A DNA stretch of 64,000 bases from assembly GCF_947498345.1 (NCBI RefSeq), contig NZ_CANMJY010000003.1, positions 186,001-250,000 of the forward strand. Reading direction: 5' to 3'. This document shows, one piece after another, positions 44,124-53,888 of the stretch. The translations under genes and the position numbers were made by a program. This stretch comes from an uncultured Winogradskyella sp. (GTDB lineage: Bacteria > Bacteroidota > Bacteroidia > Flavobacteriales > Flavobacteriaceae). The stretch's first letter is position 1. Each line of letters opens with the position of its first letter. The notes under the pieces are model-generated. The model searched no databases. It worked only from the letters and a program-made list of their open reading frames with translations, and was not told the origin of the DNA.

Positions 44124-44690
44124 TTATTCGCTGACTTTCCCCGAAAAATGATTCACTTTTGGGTTAATAGGATTCCCTGATGTACGTCTATAAATTACAA
44201 TTTGTCCACAGTGCCATATGGCATCTGCTATTGGTCCATTAACTTGGTTCCAAAATGGGATTTCGCGTTCACCGAAAATAATTTTGTATTCAGAAATATC
44301 ATTACTATTTCTTAAAATATCAGCTGCAGTTTTAAGATTATTAAGTGTGTTTATTCTCATGTCTTCGTAAGATAGCGATTCGTTAACCCGAGTATTAGCT
44401 TTTTTGAGCGTTGAATTAACAATAATCTTAGACAAATCATAAATATGCTTTATAGTTTCTTCAGTAGAGCGACCATCTTCATTGGCTTTATATGCTAAAT
44501 CAGTTTTCGTTAAACTATCAGTAGCCCAATAAAACCGAAACCCAAGGGCATCCACCATACGGGCAGCCATTGTACCAGCTGTAAATTCTTCTGGATAGTC
44601 TGGAACTTCGTAATAAGGAAGTACTTTGTTTTCTTGAGCAGTCAAAGTGCTAACCATAACTAAAACTATTATAACAATAAGTCTCTTCAT
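44124..44690 (-). CDS. Secreted DinB-like protein
   Basis: 188 aa with a signal peptide (MKRLIVIIVLVMVSTLTA, then Q). The remainder is a four-helix DinB-like bundle: MVDALGFRFYWATDSL near the start, TEETIKHIYDL with a candidate His ligand, and GPIADAIWHCGQIVIYRR near the end with a second His. DinB-fold proteins bind a metal, and many use thiols. A secreted version is less common. It overlaps the upstream gene by 4 nt (ATGA), so it belongs to a minus-strand run led by PPK2 or the regulator. Enzyme activity unknown. Confidence 0.7.
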   Translation of the reverse strand: MKRLIVIIVLVMVSTLTAQENKVLPYYEVPDYPEEFTAGTMAARMVDALGFRFYWATDSLTKTDLAYKANEDGRSTEETIKHIYDLSKIIVNSTLKKANTRVNESLSYEDMRINTLNNLKTAADILRNSNDISEYKIIFGEREIPFWNQVNGPIADAIWHCGQIVIYRRTSGNPINPKVNHFSGKVSE

Positions 44691-44977
44691 ATTTTATCGT
44701 TTTCTAAATTAAGTGTATCCTTAATAATCTTTTCTTTATTTCTAAATCTGTAAATAGAACAGACTAGTAGTATAAAACCTGCTATGCATTCAATACCACC
44801 ATTATCAACTACTGGCTGTAAGTATCTAGCATTTACTGCTACTTCGGGCTTAAAAAACATAAATTTAATTATACCTGCAATAAATAATACTAGACCAAAA
44901 CAAAGAATAAACCAATTTAAAAATTGATTTTCTTTACGAGCTTGTTTTAATCTATGCTTATTACCTCTCTTTTTCAA
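44687..44977 (-). CDS. Small membrane protein with two transmembrane helices (96 aa)
   Basis: Starts at TTG 44977, 7 nt after the M28 peptidase stop; the next Met would remove the first helix. Basic N-terminus (MKKRGNKHRLKQARKEN), helix 1 about 21-40 and helix 2 about 63-80, with a short extracytoplasmic loop and a charged cytoplasmic tail. No family recognised. Tightly packed between the peptidase and the DinB-like gene. Confidence 0.65.
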   Translation of the reverse strand: MKKRGNKHRLKQARKENQFLNWFILCFGLVLFIAGIIKFMFFKPEVAVNARYLQPVVDNGGIECIAGFILLVCSIYRFRNKEKIIKDTLNLENDKI

Positions 44978-44984
44978 CAGTAAA

Positions 44985-46388
44985 CTAATCCTTTATTTCT
45001 TCTTTATTGCTTATGGTCTCGGTACCATATTTATCCACCAAAAATACTAAAGCGGTCATGGTCGCTGCACCTAATTCTAACTCACGTTTGTTTACATGTT
45101 CGAAGGTATCGTTAGCTGCATGGTGATGATCAAAATAACGTTGCGAATCAGGCCGTAAACCAGCTAAAACTATACCATCGTTCTTTAATGGTCTAATATC
45201 GGCACCACTGTAGCCTTTTTCGAAATAGTGAATTAAGTAAGGTTTAAATAAAGGTTTCCAAGCCTGAATTTTAGACAACATAAGTTCGTTGCAATCAAAG
45301 CTAAAACCTCTGGGAGTAAAACCACCAGAATCACTTTCCAGAGCAAAAACATGTTTTTCATTGTTTTCATTGGCGACTTCCGCATACTTGCGCCCACCTC
45401 TTAATCCATTTTCTTCATTCATAAATAATACCACACGAATACTGCGTTTAGGTTTTATACCACTTTCTTTCAATAAACGTAATACATCCATAGATTGGAC
45501 CACTCCAGCACCATCATCGTGTGCACCATCACCTAAATCCCAAGAATCTAAATGTCCTCCTACTATGATATACTCGTTAGGAAACTCACTTCCTGTTATT
45601 TCACCTATTACATTATATGATTGTACGTCATCGAATTGCTGACAACTCATCTCTAAGAAAAACTCTAAATTTTTATCTTTTTTTAAAGCTTCACTGAGTT
45701 TTACTGCATCATTAGTACTAATAGCCGCAGATGGAATACGTCGCACAACAGGCAAACCGCCATAACTCATGCTACCTGTATGAGGATAATCATCTTGACG
45801 AGAACTCAATGAACGTACAATAGTACCAACAGCTCCATACTTCGCTGCTTCAGCTGCGCCTCTGTAACGCTCTGAAGAGCAGCCGCCATAAGCTTCAAAC
45901 GTATTGATTAACTCTGGCTGCAGGGCTTTATTTATAAACACTATTTTACCTTGTATCTTTTCCGCTCCAAGTTTTTCTAAATCCTTATAAGTCGCAACTT
46001 CAATAACCTGTGCTTTAACACCATTTTCTGGTGTTGCAACAGAACCACCCAATGCACAAATATTAACTTTATTTATTAATCCTGAAGTTTCAAAATATGC
46101 CATTTCCTTTTCCCCTCTTACCCATTTGGGTACCATTACAGGTTGCAACCACACTTTATCTAAGCCTAATTTTTCAAGCTCTTTTTTAGTGTATTGCACA
46201 GCAAGCTCAGCATTAGTAGAACCAGAAAGTCGTCCTCCTATAGTATTAGATAAATAATCTAGCCACTCATAGCTTTTACCATTAGTAAGTGATGTTTTAT
46301 ATACTGTTTTTAGAATAGCCTTATCTGTTTGGCTATAGTTAAAAGTAAAAAAACATAATAGGACTATTGTAAATAATTTAGTTTTCAT
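44985..46388 (-). CDS. M28 family metallopeptidase (carboxypeptidase Q-like)
   Basis: 467 aa, secreted: a signal peptide ends near residue 19 (FNYSQ). A PA-like inserted domain covers about 120-250. Metal-binding motifs of the di-zinc aminopeptidase fold are visible: GGHLDSWDLGDGAHDDGAG (about 276-294) with His and Asp ligands, MNEENGLRGG (about 323-332) with catalytic Glu, ESDSGG, and FDHHHAANDT near 430 with the final His. Probably cleaves small peptides in the periplasm or outside. Its first 11 nt overlap the PPK2 gene. Confidence 0.9.
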   Translation of the reverse strand: MKTKLFTIVLLCFFTFNYSQTDKAILKTVYKTSLTNGKSYEWLDYLSNTIGGRLSGSTNAELAVQYTKKELEKLGLDKVWLQPVMVPKWVRGEKEMAYFETSGLINKVNICALGGSVATPENGVKAQVIEVATYKDLEKLGAEKIQGKIVFINKALQPELINTFEAYGGCSSERYRGAAEAAKYGAVGTIVRSLSSRQDDYPHTGSMSYGGLPVVRRIPSAAISTNDAVKLSEALKKDKNLEFFLEMSCQQFDDVQSYNVIGEITGSEFPNEYIIVGGHLDSWDLGDGAHDDGAGVVQSMDVLRLLKESGIKPKRSIRVVLFMNEENGLRGGRKYAEVANENNEKHVFALESDSGGFTPRGFSFDCNELMLSKIQAWKPLFKPYLIHYFEKGYSGADIRPLKNDGIVLAGLRPDSQRYFDHHHAANDTFEHVNKRELELGAATMTALVFLVDKYGTETISNKEEIKD

Positions 46389-47259
46389 TTTCCAATTCTT
46401 GTTTGTATAAATCTATATTGGCTTTTTCTTTGGTTGGTAATTCTGGTTCTTTAATATCTGTATACATTTTTAATGTGTCATAAAGAATCTTTGCCACAAT
46501 ATAACGCGCTGCAGGCTTATCATCTGCAGGAATATTAAACCAAGGTGCATTTGGCTTAGAACTTCTATTTAAAACATCTTCGTAACAGTCTTGATATTTA
46601 TCCCAAAGCTTACGTTCTTTTAGATCATCTGAAGAAAATTTCCATTGCTTATCAGATCTACTCAACCGTCTTAGCAATCTATTTTTTTGTTCATCTTTAG
46701 ACAGGTTTAAAAAGAATTTGAATATAATAGTTCCGTTATCCGCTATATGCTTTTCAAAATTATTAATTTCATCAAAGCGTCTGGTCCAAAAGGCTTCGTT
46801 AACATCATCTACACTGTTTATGTCTGGCATATTTTCGTACATCAAATAATTAGGATGTACGCGAGTTACCAAAACATTTTCGTAATGTGTTCTATTAAAA
46901 ATACCAAATTTACCTCTTGCTGGTAAAGCTATATAATGTCGCCAGAGGTAATCGTGCTTTAGCTCAAGTTCTGTGGGTTTTTTAAAACTGTGTGCAACAA
47001 TACCTCTTACATTGAATTCTTTGAATATCTCACGAATTAAGCTATCCTTCCCTGCAGTATCCATACCTTGAATACAAAATAAAACCGAATATTTACCATG
47101 GGCATACATAGCATTTTGAATATCCGCTAGGTCTCTGCTAACAGCTCTTAAGGCCTCTTTTAGTTCTTTTTTGTCGGCTTCTAAATCTACACGCGTTGGT
47201 AAATCTTTAATGTTGATTTGAGATGTGATTCTAAAATCTTCTATATTGATGTTTCTCAT
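46378..47259 (-). CDS. ppk2: Polyphosphate kinase 2 family protein
   Basis: 293 aa. Phosphorylates nucleotides with polyphosphate or the reverse. Walker A GMDTAGKDS is at about 66-74, Walker B-like FNRTHYENVLVTRVHP at about 122-137, and a lid with RRLSRSDKQWKFS at about 200. The PPK2 core occupies most of the protein. Which of the three PPK2 classes applies cannot be decided by eye. Starts 12 nt after the response regulator stop. Confidence 0.87.
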   Translation of the reverse strand: MRNINIEDFRITSQINIKDLPTRVDLEADKKELKEALRAVSRDLADIQNAMYAHGKYSVLFCIQGMDTAGKDSLIREIFKEFNVRGIVAHSFKKPTELELKHDYLWRHYIALPARGKFGIFNRTHYENVLVTRVHPNYLMYENMPDINSVDDVNEAFWTRRFDEINNFEKHIADNGTIIFKFFLNLSKDEQKNRLLRRLSRSDKQWKFSSDDLKERKLWDKYQDCYEDVLNRSSKPNAPWFNIPADDKPAARYIVAKILYDTLKMYTDIKEPELPTKEKANIDLYKQELENEN

Positions 47260-47271
47260 AATAAACTAGAG

Positions 47272-48435
47272 TTATTTTGATGCAAAAGCCTTGACATCTG
47301 CTTCACTAACTTCTTTTCCTCCTAAAATAATTAAGCGTTCTACCACATTTCGCAATTCTCTAATATTACCTGTCCAGTCATAATTTTGAAGCAACTTTAT
47401 AGCTTTATCTGAAAAGTTTTTCTTAGCATTTCCTTGTTCCTTAGAGATTTTTTCAGCAAAATAATTTATTAATAGCGGAATATCTTCTCGCCTATCGTTT
47501 AATGCTGGTACTTCAATTAAAATTACAGCTAATCTGTGATATAAATCTTCACGAAACTTTCCATCTTCAATTTCCTTTTTAAGATCTTTATTCGTTGCAG
47601 CAACAACTCTCACATTTACTTTTATGTCTTTGTCACTACCTACACGTTGAATTCTACTTTCTTGTAAAGCACGTAACACTTTTGCCTGAGCTGATAAACT
47701 CATGTCACCTATTTCATCCAGAAAGATAGTACCTCCATTAGCAGCTTCAAACTTACCTGCTCTATCTTTATTAGCTGATGTAAACGCTCCTTTTACATGA
47801 CCAAAAAGTTCACTTTCAATTAATTCACTTGGTATTGCAGCACAATTAACTTCAATCATTGGACCTTTTGAGCGTTCACTTTTTTGATGCAACCAATGTG
47901 CAACTAATTCTTTACCTGTACCGTTAGGACCAGTAACTAATACACGAGCATCAGTTGGTGCCACCTTGTCAATCATATCTTTAATACGAGCAATAGCATC
48001 ACTCTCGCCTATCATTTCATAGTTTTTACTTACTTTTTTCTTAAGCATTTTGTTTTCAACTACGAGCTCTTTACGGTCTAATGCAATACGTACTGTATTT
48101 AATAGTCTGTTTAAGTCTGGTGGCTTAGATATATAATCAAAAGCACCTAAACGCATGGTATTTACTGCTGTATCCAAGTCTCCATGACCAGAAATCATTA
48201 CCATTGGTGTTTCTGGTTTTATCTTTCTAACTGCTTCAAGTACTTCAACACCATCCATCTTTGGCATCTTAATATCGCAGAGTACTAAATCGTAATCTTC
48301 TTTTTTAATTTTTTCGACACCTACTAAACCATCTTCAGCTTCTTCAACCTGATAGGTGTCATTCTCTTCAGAAAGTATTTTTACCAATACTCTGCGAATA
48401 GCAGCTTCATCTTCTATTATTAATATTTTTGGCAT
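47272..48435 (-). CDS. NtrC-type response regulator lacking the C-terminal HTH
   Basis: 387 aa. A receiver domain at 1-120 has phospho-acceptor D54 (LVLCDIKMP). An AAA+ sigma-54 activator core follows at about 145-375: Walker A GPNGTGKE, the GAFTGA loop altered to GAFTSA, Walker B GGTIFLDEIGD, and arginine-finger region ATNKDLKKE. It ends soon after WTGNIRELRNVVERL, so the Fis-type DNA-binding helix-turn-helix is absent. The next gene begins 12 nt later, leaving no room for one by frameshift. It may act from solution, or regulate by protein contact. Confidence 0.88.
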   Translation of the reverse strand: MPKILIIEDEAAIRRVLVKILSEENDTYQVEEAEDGLVGVEKIKKEDYDLVLCDIKMPKMDGVEVLEAVRKIKPETPMVMISGHGDLDTAVNTMRLGAFDYISKPPDLNRLLNTVRIALDRKELVVENKMLKKKVSKNYEMIGESDAIARIKDMIDKVAPTDARVLVTGPNGTGKELVAHWLHQKSERSKGPMIEVNCAAIPSELIESELFGHVKGAFTSANKDRAGKFEAANGGTIFLDEIGDMSLSAQAKVLRALQESRIQRVGSDKDIKVNVRVVAATNKDLKKEIEDGKFREDLYHRLAVILIEVPALNDRREDIPLLINYFAEKISKEQGNAKKNFSDKAIKLLQNYDWTGNIRELRNVVERLIILGGKEVSEADVKAFASK

Positions 48436-48437
48436 AT

Positions 48438-49328
48438 CTATATTTTAAATTTTAATCCTGTTCTTAAATAAAAAGCATTTAAATCGTCTAGTTTAAACAC
48501 CTCTTCTCTGTCTTCATTACGTAATACATTATTCAATCTAAAGGTGTAACCAATATAAGAATAAGCTATTAAATGCTTTGTAATACAATATTCGTACCCA
48601 AGTCCTCCTATAGCAACTGAAAGGGATATACTATTTACAACTTTATTATTAACTATCATTGGCTGTTGTATATTTACAAAATAACCATCTAAACCTGCAA
48701 AAACCTGTAACATACTCTTTTCACTAAAAAAGTACTTTAAATTAGATTTAGGTACACCTGCACTAAAAGACCATTTTGCATTAACGCGCCTGTAATAACT
48801 CACAAACGGGAGCGGGTAAGGAACACCTGCTGTGGTATTGTATGTAAGACCTAACACTAAACGGTATGGTCTTTTAATATCCGTAGCATCTGTTCTGTCT
48901 TTTATTGCAAATACACCTCCGTTTAAAAACATATCATCCATAGTTAACTCCTGTGTTAAAGTGGATGCAATTCTTGGGTTTATTTTTAACCCTAATCTCC
49001 AATCATTTTTACATTTAAAGGTGTAACCCAAACTAAGATCTATAACATGTAAACGATTTATCTCATTGGTATTAAATGGATAATCTTCCTCAAGGTTAAG
49101 TATAATTCTGTTATACTCACCACCTACAATTAGATAATCCTTATCCTTTATCTTAATAGGGTAATTTAAAATGGCTCGTATCCTTGTGTATTGGTCCTCG
49201 GAACGCGTACTTGGTATAAATGAATATTCTAAACGTGCTAAATCAGTAAGTTGAGCTTCAGCAGAAGTAATACAAAACATTGTAATAAAGGCAAGCATTA
49301 TGTAGCATTTTGAGAAGTGTATGGTCAT
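48438..49328 (-). CDS. DUF6268 family outer-membrane beta-barrel protein
   Basis: 296 aa. Signal peptide about 1-26 (ending AEAQ); the downstream Met at residue 11 is a possible alternative start. The body is alternating amphipathic beta strands with Tyr and Trp at strand ends (LARLEYSFIPS, YLIVGGEYNRIILNL, DLSLGYTFK, WRLGLKINPR, WSFSAGVP, AYSYIGYTFRLNN), ending in a C-terminal strand YLRTGLKFKI as in barrel proteins. Probably an outer-membrane protein of unknown function. Its stop is 2 nt upstream of the response-regulator ATG. Confidence 0.78.
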   Translation of the reverse strand: MTIHFSKCYIMLAFITMFCITSAEAQLTDLARLEYSFIPSTRSEDQYTRIRAILNYPIKIKDKDYLIVGGEYNRIILNLEEDYPFNTNEINRLHVIDLSLGYTFKCKNDWRLGLKINPRIASTLTQELTMDDMFLNGGVFAIKDRTDATDIKRPYRLVLGLTYNTTAGVPYPLPFVSYYRRVNAKWSFSAGVPKSNLKYFFSEKSMLQVFAGLDGYFVNIQQPMIVNNKVVNSISLSVAIGGLGYEYCITKHLIAYSYIGYTFRLNNVLRNEDREEVFKLDDLNAFYLRTGLKFKI

Positions 49329-49335
49329 GCGTTGC

Positions 49336-50214
49336 TTATTTTTCTATAATATGAAGATCTCGCTGAGGGAATGGTATATTTATATTATTTTTTCTAAATA
49401 GCTTATCAATTTCAAAACGTATATCGCTTTTTGGAAATGTTGCCTTAAAACTGTCATTGAGTGTAAATACCAATTTAAAATCTAAAGCGCTATCACCAAA
49501 ATCTGTAAATAAAACAACTGGTTCTGGAATAGGAATCACATCTGGATGTGTACTTGCTGCTTGTATGAGTAGTTTTCTTACCAGTTCTACATCACTTCCG
49601 TATGCTACACCGACAGAAACACTTTCTCTCGTCAGTGTTCCATTCTGTGTCCAATTATATAATGAATTGGTTAAATACAAATGGTTAGGAATTACCAATA
49701 CTTTATTATCTATTGTTACAGCTCTTGTAGTTCTTAGCTTAATCTCTTCGACTCTACCGACCTTTCCTTCGATTTCGATAATATCATCAACGTGTACAGA
49801 TTGGTCAATAAGAATAAATATCCCAGAAATAATGTCTTGAAATAAGGTTTGTAATGCCAAGCCCACTCCGATAAGTAAAGCTGCTGATGCTGCGAAAATG
49901 GCCGTAACATTAACACCAACAGAATGTAGTGTAACAAGCAGTATTATTAGATAGATCAACCATCTAAAATAATTATAAACCACATTGAATTTGTCTTTGT
50001 TTTCTATCGGCAAATTCCTGGTTAAGATCTTTAATACTAACCTTAACAGCAGTGTTGTTATAAAAATAGCCGTAATAACGATTAGTACATCTAGTATAGA
50101 AATACTTATTTTATCACCAAAATCTACATGTTTATTAAGAAAATCTAGTGTTTTCTCCCAAACACTGTTTTCAGTTATTTTTTCTTCTATTTTATTTTTT
50201 AAATCCTGAATCAC
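49336..50214 (-). CDS. Mechanosensitive ion channel family protein (MscS-like)
   Basis: 292 aa with GTG start (50214), 3 nt after the ABC permease stop. About three transmembrane helices (roughly 42-62, 85-105, 108-128). The pore-lining helix ILIGVGLALQTLFQDIISGIFILID (split; about 118-142) and the beta domain SVHVDDIIEIEGKVGRVEEIKLRTT (split) match MscS. A C-terminal alpha-beta domain follows. Relieves osmotic pressure by opening under membrane tension. It belongs to a compact minus-strand run with the ABC exporter. Confidence 0.9.
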   Translation of the reverse strand: MIQDLKNKIEEKITENSVWEKTLDFLNKHVDFGDKISISILDVLIVITAIFITTLLLRLVLKILTRNLPIENKDKFNVVYNYFRWLIYLIILLVTLHSVGVNVTAIFAASAALLIGVGLALQTLFQDIISGIFILIDQSVHVDDIIEIEGKVGRVEEIKLRTTRAVTIDNKVLVIPNHLYLTNSLYNWTQNGTLTRESVSVGVAYGSDVELVRKLLIQAASTHPDVIPIPEPVVLFTDFGDSALDFKLVFTLNDSFKATFPKSDIRFEIDKLFRKNNINIPFPQRDLHIIEK

Positions 50215-50217
50215 AAA

Positions 50218-51531
50218 TTAATATTTCAACCATTTAAAGAGCTCTTTATAGGTTGGTTTTTTACCATACATCAAAATACCAACGCGATAAATTTTAGCAG
50301 CAAACCAAACTGCAAACATGAATGTACCAATCAATAAAATTAGTGATAAACCTTGTTGCCATAACGGTACACCAAATGGAATTCGCATTAACATCACCAC
50401 TGGAGATGTAAATGGAATAAATGAAAACACTGTTGAAACTGTACCATGTGGATCTTCTATTACTGTAAACACCCCAACATAAACCGCCAGAATCAGTGGC
50501 ATTAAAATTGGTAACATAAACTGTTGTGTATCTGTTTCGTTATCTACTGCTGCACCGATAGCAGCATAAAGTGAACTGTACAGCAAATAACCGCCAATAA
50601 AGAAGAAAATAAAAGCGATAATAAGATTAGCAATTGGCAAATTATTAATAGCAGTTAGCATATTTTCTGCTATGGCTTGTGCTCCTTCAGCCTGTATAGC
50701 CTGATTTACCATCTCTTGCTGAGGAGTTTGCATTTGTGCCATATCTATACCAAAGATTGCAGAAACTACAATCATTAGTACTCCACCCAGCACTACCCAT
50801 ATGGCAAATTGTGTAACACCTGCTAAAGATGTTCCTATAATTTTACCCATCATAAGCTGAATGGGTTTTACAGAAGAAATAATCACTTCTATTATTCGGC
50901 TTGTTTTTTCTTCGATAACACTTCGCATTATCATATTACCATAAATGATAATGAACATAAATAACAAATAGCCTGCGATGCCACCAAAAGCCAATTTTAC
51001 AATATTATCTATTTTAGAACTCTTCTCGCCTTCAAAACTTTCCTGAGCTATATCAATATCAGTTTTTGAAGCTTCTATTTGCGCTAGTGTTACACCATCT
51101 TTTTGAAGTTTCATTTCCCGTAGCCGTTTTTCAATCCTACGTTCTAAACCTGATATAATGGTTAATGATGGTGACTCTTCTGAATAAAACTTTACATTCT
51201 TAGCAATATCCTCTAATGAATCAACCTTAGCAATATACAATAAGCCATAGTCTTCTTTTTCTTTAACCAAAGTCTTGGCTGTCTCTAAATCTAAGTCATT
51301 TAAATTCGTATAAGTTGTATTTTCCGTGTTTTGAAATACATCCTTTAAATACCCTGTTTCGTCCAATACAGATATAGTACGTTGTTTATCGTTATTTAAT
51401 TGCGATAAATAAGCAACTACTGCAATAAGAGCAATCATTATCAGTGGACTTAAAAATGTCATTACTATAAATGATTTGTTCTTAACCTTTGTAAGATATT
51501 CGCGTTTTATAATGAGGGGTAAATGATTCAT
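50218..51531 (-). CDS. ABC-2 type permease (NatB-like)
   Basis: 437 aa. One N-terminal transmembrane helix (about 21-45), a large extracytoplasmic domain (about 46-180), and a C-terminal bundle of about six helices (about 190-425). The first residues IIKREYLTKVKNKSFIVMTFLSPL are the family start (split). NatB relatives export Na+ or unknown small molecules. It starts 2 nt after the ATPase stop, so the two are coupled. Confidence 0.86.
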   Translation of the reverse strand: MNHLPLIIKREYLTKVKNKSFIVMTFLSPLIMIALIAVVAYLSQLNNDKQRTISVLDETGYLKDVFQNTENTTYTNLNDLDLETAKTLVKEKEDYGLLYIAKVDSLEDIAKNVKFYSEESPSLTIISGLERRIEKRLREMKLQKDGVTLAQIEASKTDIDIAQESFEGEKSSKIDNIVKLAFGGIAGYLLFMFIIIYGNMIMRSVIEEKTSRIIEVIISSVKPIQLMMGKIIGTSLAGVTQFAIWVVLGGVLMIVVSAIFGIDMAQMQTPQQEMVNQAIQAEGAQAIAENMLTAINNLPIANLIIAFIFFFIGGYLLYSSLYAAIGAAVDNETDTQQFMLPILMPLILAVYVGVFTVIEDPHGTVSTVFSFIPFTSPVVMLMRIPFGVPLWQQGLSLILLIGTFMFAVWFAAKIYRVGILMYGKKPTYKELFKWLKY

Positions 51532-51533
51532 TT

Positions 51534-52460
51534 TTAGTTATTTTTTACAGTTTGAATAAAAATATCATTAGCTGTTGGAATCACTTCCATAAAGTGGTGC
51601 ACTTCGGCTTTTGAGGTTAAAAAAGACAACAAATCGTTAGAAGAAATGTTTTCATTTATTTTAATATTCAATTTTATATCATCATTCAAATTTCTGAAAG
51701 TCGCCGGAAGCACCTCAAACTTATTTTTTATTTCTGTAAGTACCGCATCACTTCTATCAGATTGCAAACCAACTTCGAAGGTATTGGTTTTGTATTGACG
51801 TTTAATATCATTAAGTTTTCCGTCTAATATCTTATTTGATTTATGGATTAATGCAATATGATCGCATAATTCTTCGACAGATTCCATACGATGAGTCGAA
51901 AAAATAACCGTCGCACCTTCATCTCTCAATTGTAAAATCTCATCTTTAATGATATTAGCATTTATCGGGTCAAAACCTGAAAAAGGTTCATCAAAAATGA
52001 GAAGCTTAGGTTTGTGTAAAACAGTCACTATAAACTGAATTTTTTGGGCTTGCCCTTTACTTAATTCTTGAATTTTCTTATTCCACCAATCCCCTATTTC
52101 TAGTTTATCAAACCAATATTTTAATCTACTTTTTGCCTCGGCTTTGGTTAAGCCTTTGAGTTGTGCTAAGTATAGACATTGCTCACCAACCTTCATGGAT
52201 TTGTACAAACCACGTTCTTCTGGTAAATACCCAATATCTTTAATGTGCTCTGGTTTTAAAGGCTGTCCGTCTAATAGAACATTGCCCTGATCTGGCATAG
52301 TAATTTGATTGATGATACGAATCAGTGTTGTTTTGCCAGCTCCGTTTGGTCCAAGCAGTCCAAAGATGCTACCTTGAGGCACAGCAATAGATACCTGATT
52401 TAGTGCTTTAAAATTCCCAAAGTTTTTAGACACGGAATCAGCAACTAATAAGTCATTCAT
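51534..52460 (-). CDS. ABC transporter ATP-binding protein (NatA-like)
   Basis: 308 aa. Walker A GPNGAGKTT (about 38-46), signature LSKGQAQKIQ (about 133; LSGGQ type with Lys), Walker B LLIFDEPFSGFDP (about 152-164) and the H-loop STHRMES. The C-terminal DUF4162-like extension (about 225-308) marks the ABC-2 exporter branch. First gene of a minus-strand run with the permease and MscS. I found no clear -7 box upstream. Confidence 0.92.
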   Translation of the reverse strand: MNDLLVADSVSKNFGNFKALNQVSIAVPQGSIFGLLGPNGAGKTTLIRIINQITMPDQGNVLLDGQPLKPEHIKDIGYLPEERGLYKSMKVGEQCLYLAQLKGLTKAEAKSRLKYWFDKLEIGDWWNKKIQELSKGQAQKIQFIVTVLHKPKLLIFDEPFSGFDPINANIIKDEILQLRDEGATVIFSTHRMESVEELCDHIALIHKSNKILDGKLNDIKRQYKTNTFEVGLQSDRSDAVLTEIKNKFEVLPATFRNLNDDIKLNIKINENISSNDLLSFLTSKAEVHHFMEVIPTANDIFIQTVKNN

Positions 52461-52613
52461 ATAGAACTTAGTTTTTTTATAGGGTTAGTCCGTAAATATA
52501 TTAAATGTTGAAGAGTTTTGCATTATTTAAAGATTACTAATTGTCTATTACTGAATAAAAAAGGACTAATCCTTAGGAGTCACCCAAAACACGTTTAGAG
52601 TAAAAAAACAAAA

Positions 52614-52641
52614 CCCACCCTTATGGTTAGATAAGGATGGG
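52614..52641 (-). terminator. Terminator of the grpE-dnaJ operon
   Basis: On the minus strand, CCCATCCTTAT loop ATAAGGGTGGG (one G-U pair) is followed by TTTTGTTTTTTT. It lies 88 nt after the dnaJ stop. Confidence 0.75.
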
Positions 52642-52728
52642 AAAAAATTGCTATGAAAAAGAAAAATTACCGCTAATTAGCATTAGCGATAATTCAAAGA
52701 TAGTATTTTTTCTTAAACAGAGGCTCTT

Positions 52729-53844
52729 TTATGAAAACATATCTTTAACCTTTTCGAAAAAAGATTTGTCTGAGCTCTCGGGTTTAGGCTCAAAATGTTC
52801 GTCTTCTCGCATGCTTTCAAAAAATTCTTTCTGCTTTTTACTCAAAGTCTTTGGTGTCCAAACATTTACATGTACCAATAAATCTCCTTTACCATAACCA
52901 TTAATACTTGGAATACCTTTTCCACGAAGTCTTAAAATTTTTCCAGATTGTACACCTGCTTCAACTTTTATCCTAACTTTTCCTGTAACAGTATCAATTT
53001 CTTTAGATGTTCCTAATACTGCATCCGGTAAACTGACATACATATCATAATGCAGGTTATCACCTTCACGCTTAAGAGTCGGATGATCTTCTTCTGATAT
53101 AACTACTAATAAATCACCTGCAATACCATTACCTGGTGCATCATTTCCTTTACCAGTTACTTTAAGTTGCATACCATCAACAACTCCTGCAGGAATTTTA
53201 ACAGATACTGTTTCTTCGGTTACTTTTAAGCCCTGTGCATCTGCATCAGATGGTTTTTTATCAATAATTTGACCAGATCCACCACAGGTTTGACAAGGTG
53301 AAGCCGTCTGCATTCTCCCTAAAATAGTATTGGTAACTCTAGTAACCTGACCAGAACCGTTACAAGTTCCACAAGTTTTATAAGTTGTACCTTCTGCTTG
53401 CTTTTTGCGTTTTACTTTGATTTTCTTTTCTACTCCATTAGCCACTTCCTCTAGAGAAAGTTTTACTCTAATACGTAGATTGCTTCCTTTTACGACACGC
53501 TGTCTACCACCTCCGCCGAAACCGCTGAATCCGCCACCTCCAAAAGCTCCACCAAAAATATCACCGAATTGGCTAAAAATATCATCCATATTCATACCGC
53601 CTCCACCGAAGCCACCTCCGCCCTCAAAGGCCTGATGACCAAATTGATCGTAACGTGCCTTCTTATCTGGATTACTCAATACTTCGTATGCCTCAGCTGC
53701 TTTCTTAAACTTTTCTTCTGCTTCTTTATCATCAGGGTTTTTATCTGGATGATATTTCAACGCCATCTTACGATAGGCCTTTTTAATCTCAGAGTCCGAA
53801 GCACCTTTGCTTACTCCTAATATGTCGTAAAAATCTTCTTTCAT
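52729..53844 (-). CDS. dnaJ: Molecular chaperone DnaJ (zinc site I absent)
   Basis: 371 aa. Start at ATG 53844; the codon before it in frame is TTG. J domain at 1-70 with HPD in [10 protein letters not shown], then a Gly/Phe-rich linker (about 75-115), then the cysteine-rich region, then beta domains CTD1 and CTD2. Only two CxxCxGxG units are visible (CGTCNGSG and CQTCGGSG, about 160-205). The units that form zinc site I in E. coli DnaJ are missing, although the protein otherwise fits. It is the Hsp40 partner of DnaK, downstream of grpE by 44 nt. Confidence 0.92.
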   Translation of the reverse strand: MKEDFYDILGVSKGASDSEIKKAYRKMALKYHPDKNPDDKEAEEKFKKAAEAYEVLSNPDKKARYDQFGHQAFEGGGGFGGGGMNMDDIFSQFGDIFGGAFGGGGFSGFGGGGRQRVVKGSNLRIRVKLSLEEVANGVEKKIKVKRKKQAEGTTYKTCGTCNGSGQVTRVTNTILGRMQTASPCQTCGGSGQIIDKKPSDADAQGLKVTEETVSVKIPAGVVDGMQLKVTGKGNDAPGNGIAGDLLVVISEEDHPTLKREGDNLHYDMYVSLPDAVLGTSKEIDTVTGKVRIKVEAGVQSGKILRLRGKGIPSINGYGKGDLLVHVNVWTPKTLSKKQKEFFESMREDEHFEPKPESSDKSFFEKVKDMFS

Positions 53845-53888
53845 CAATTCACTTATTATTTATTCCCACGAAAGTAGAAAACTCATGT

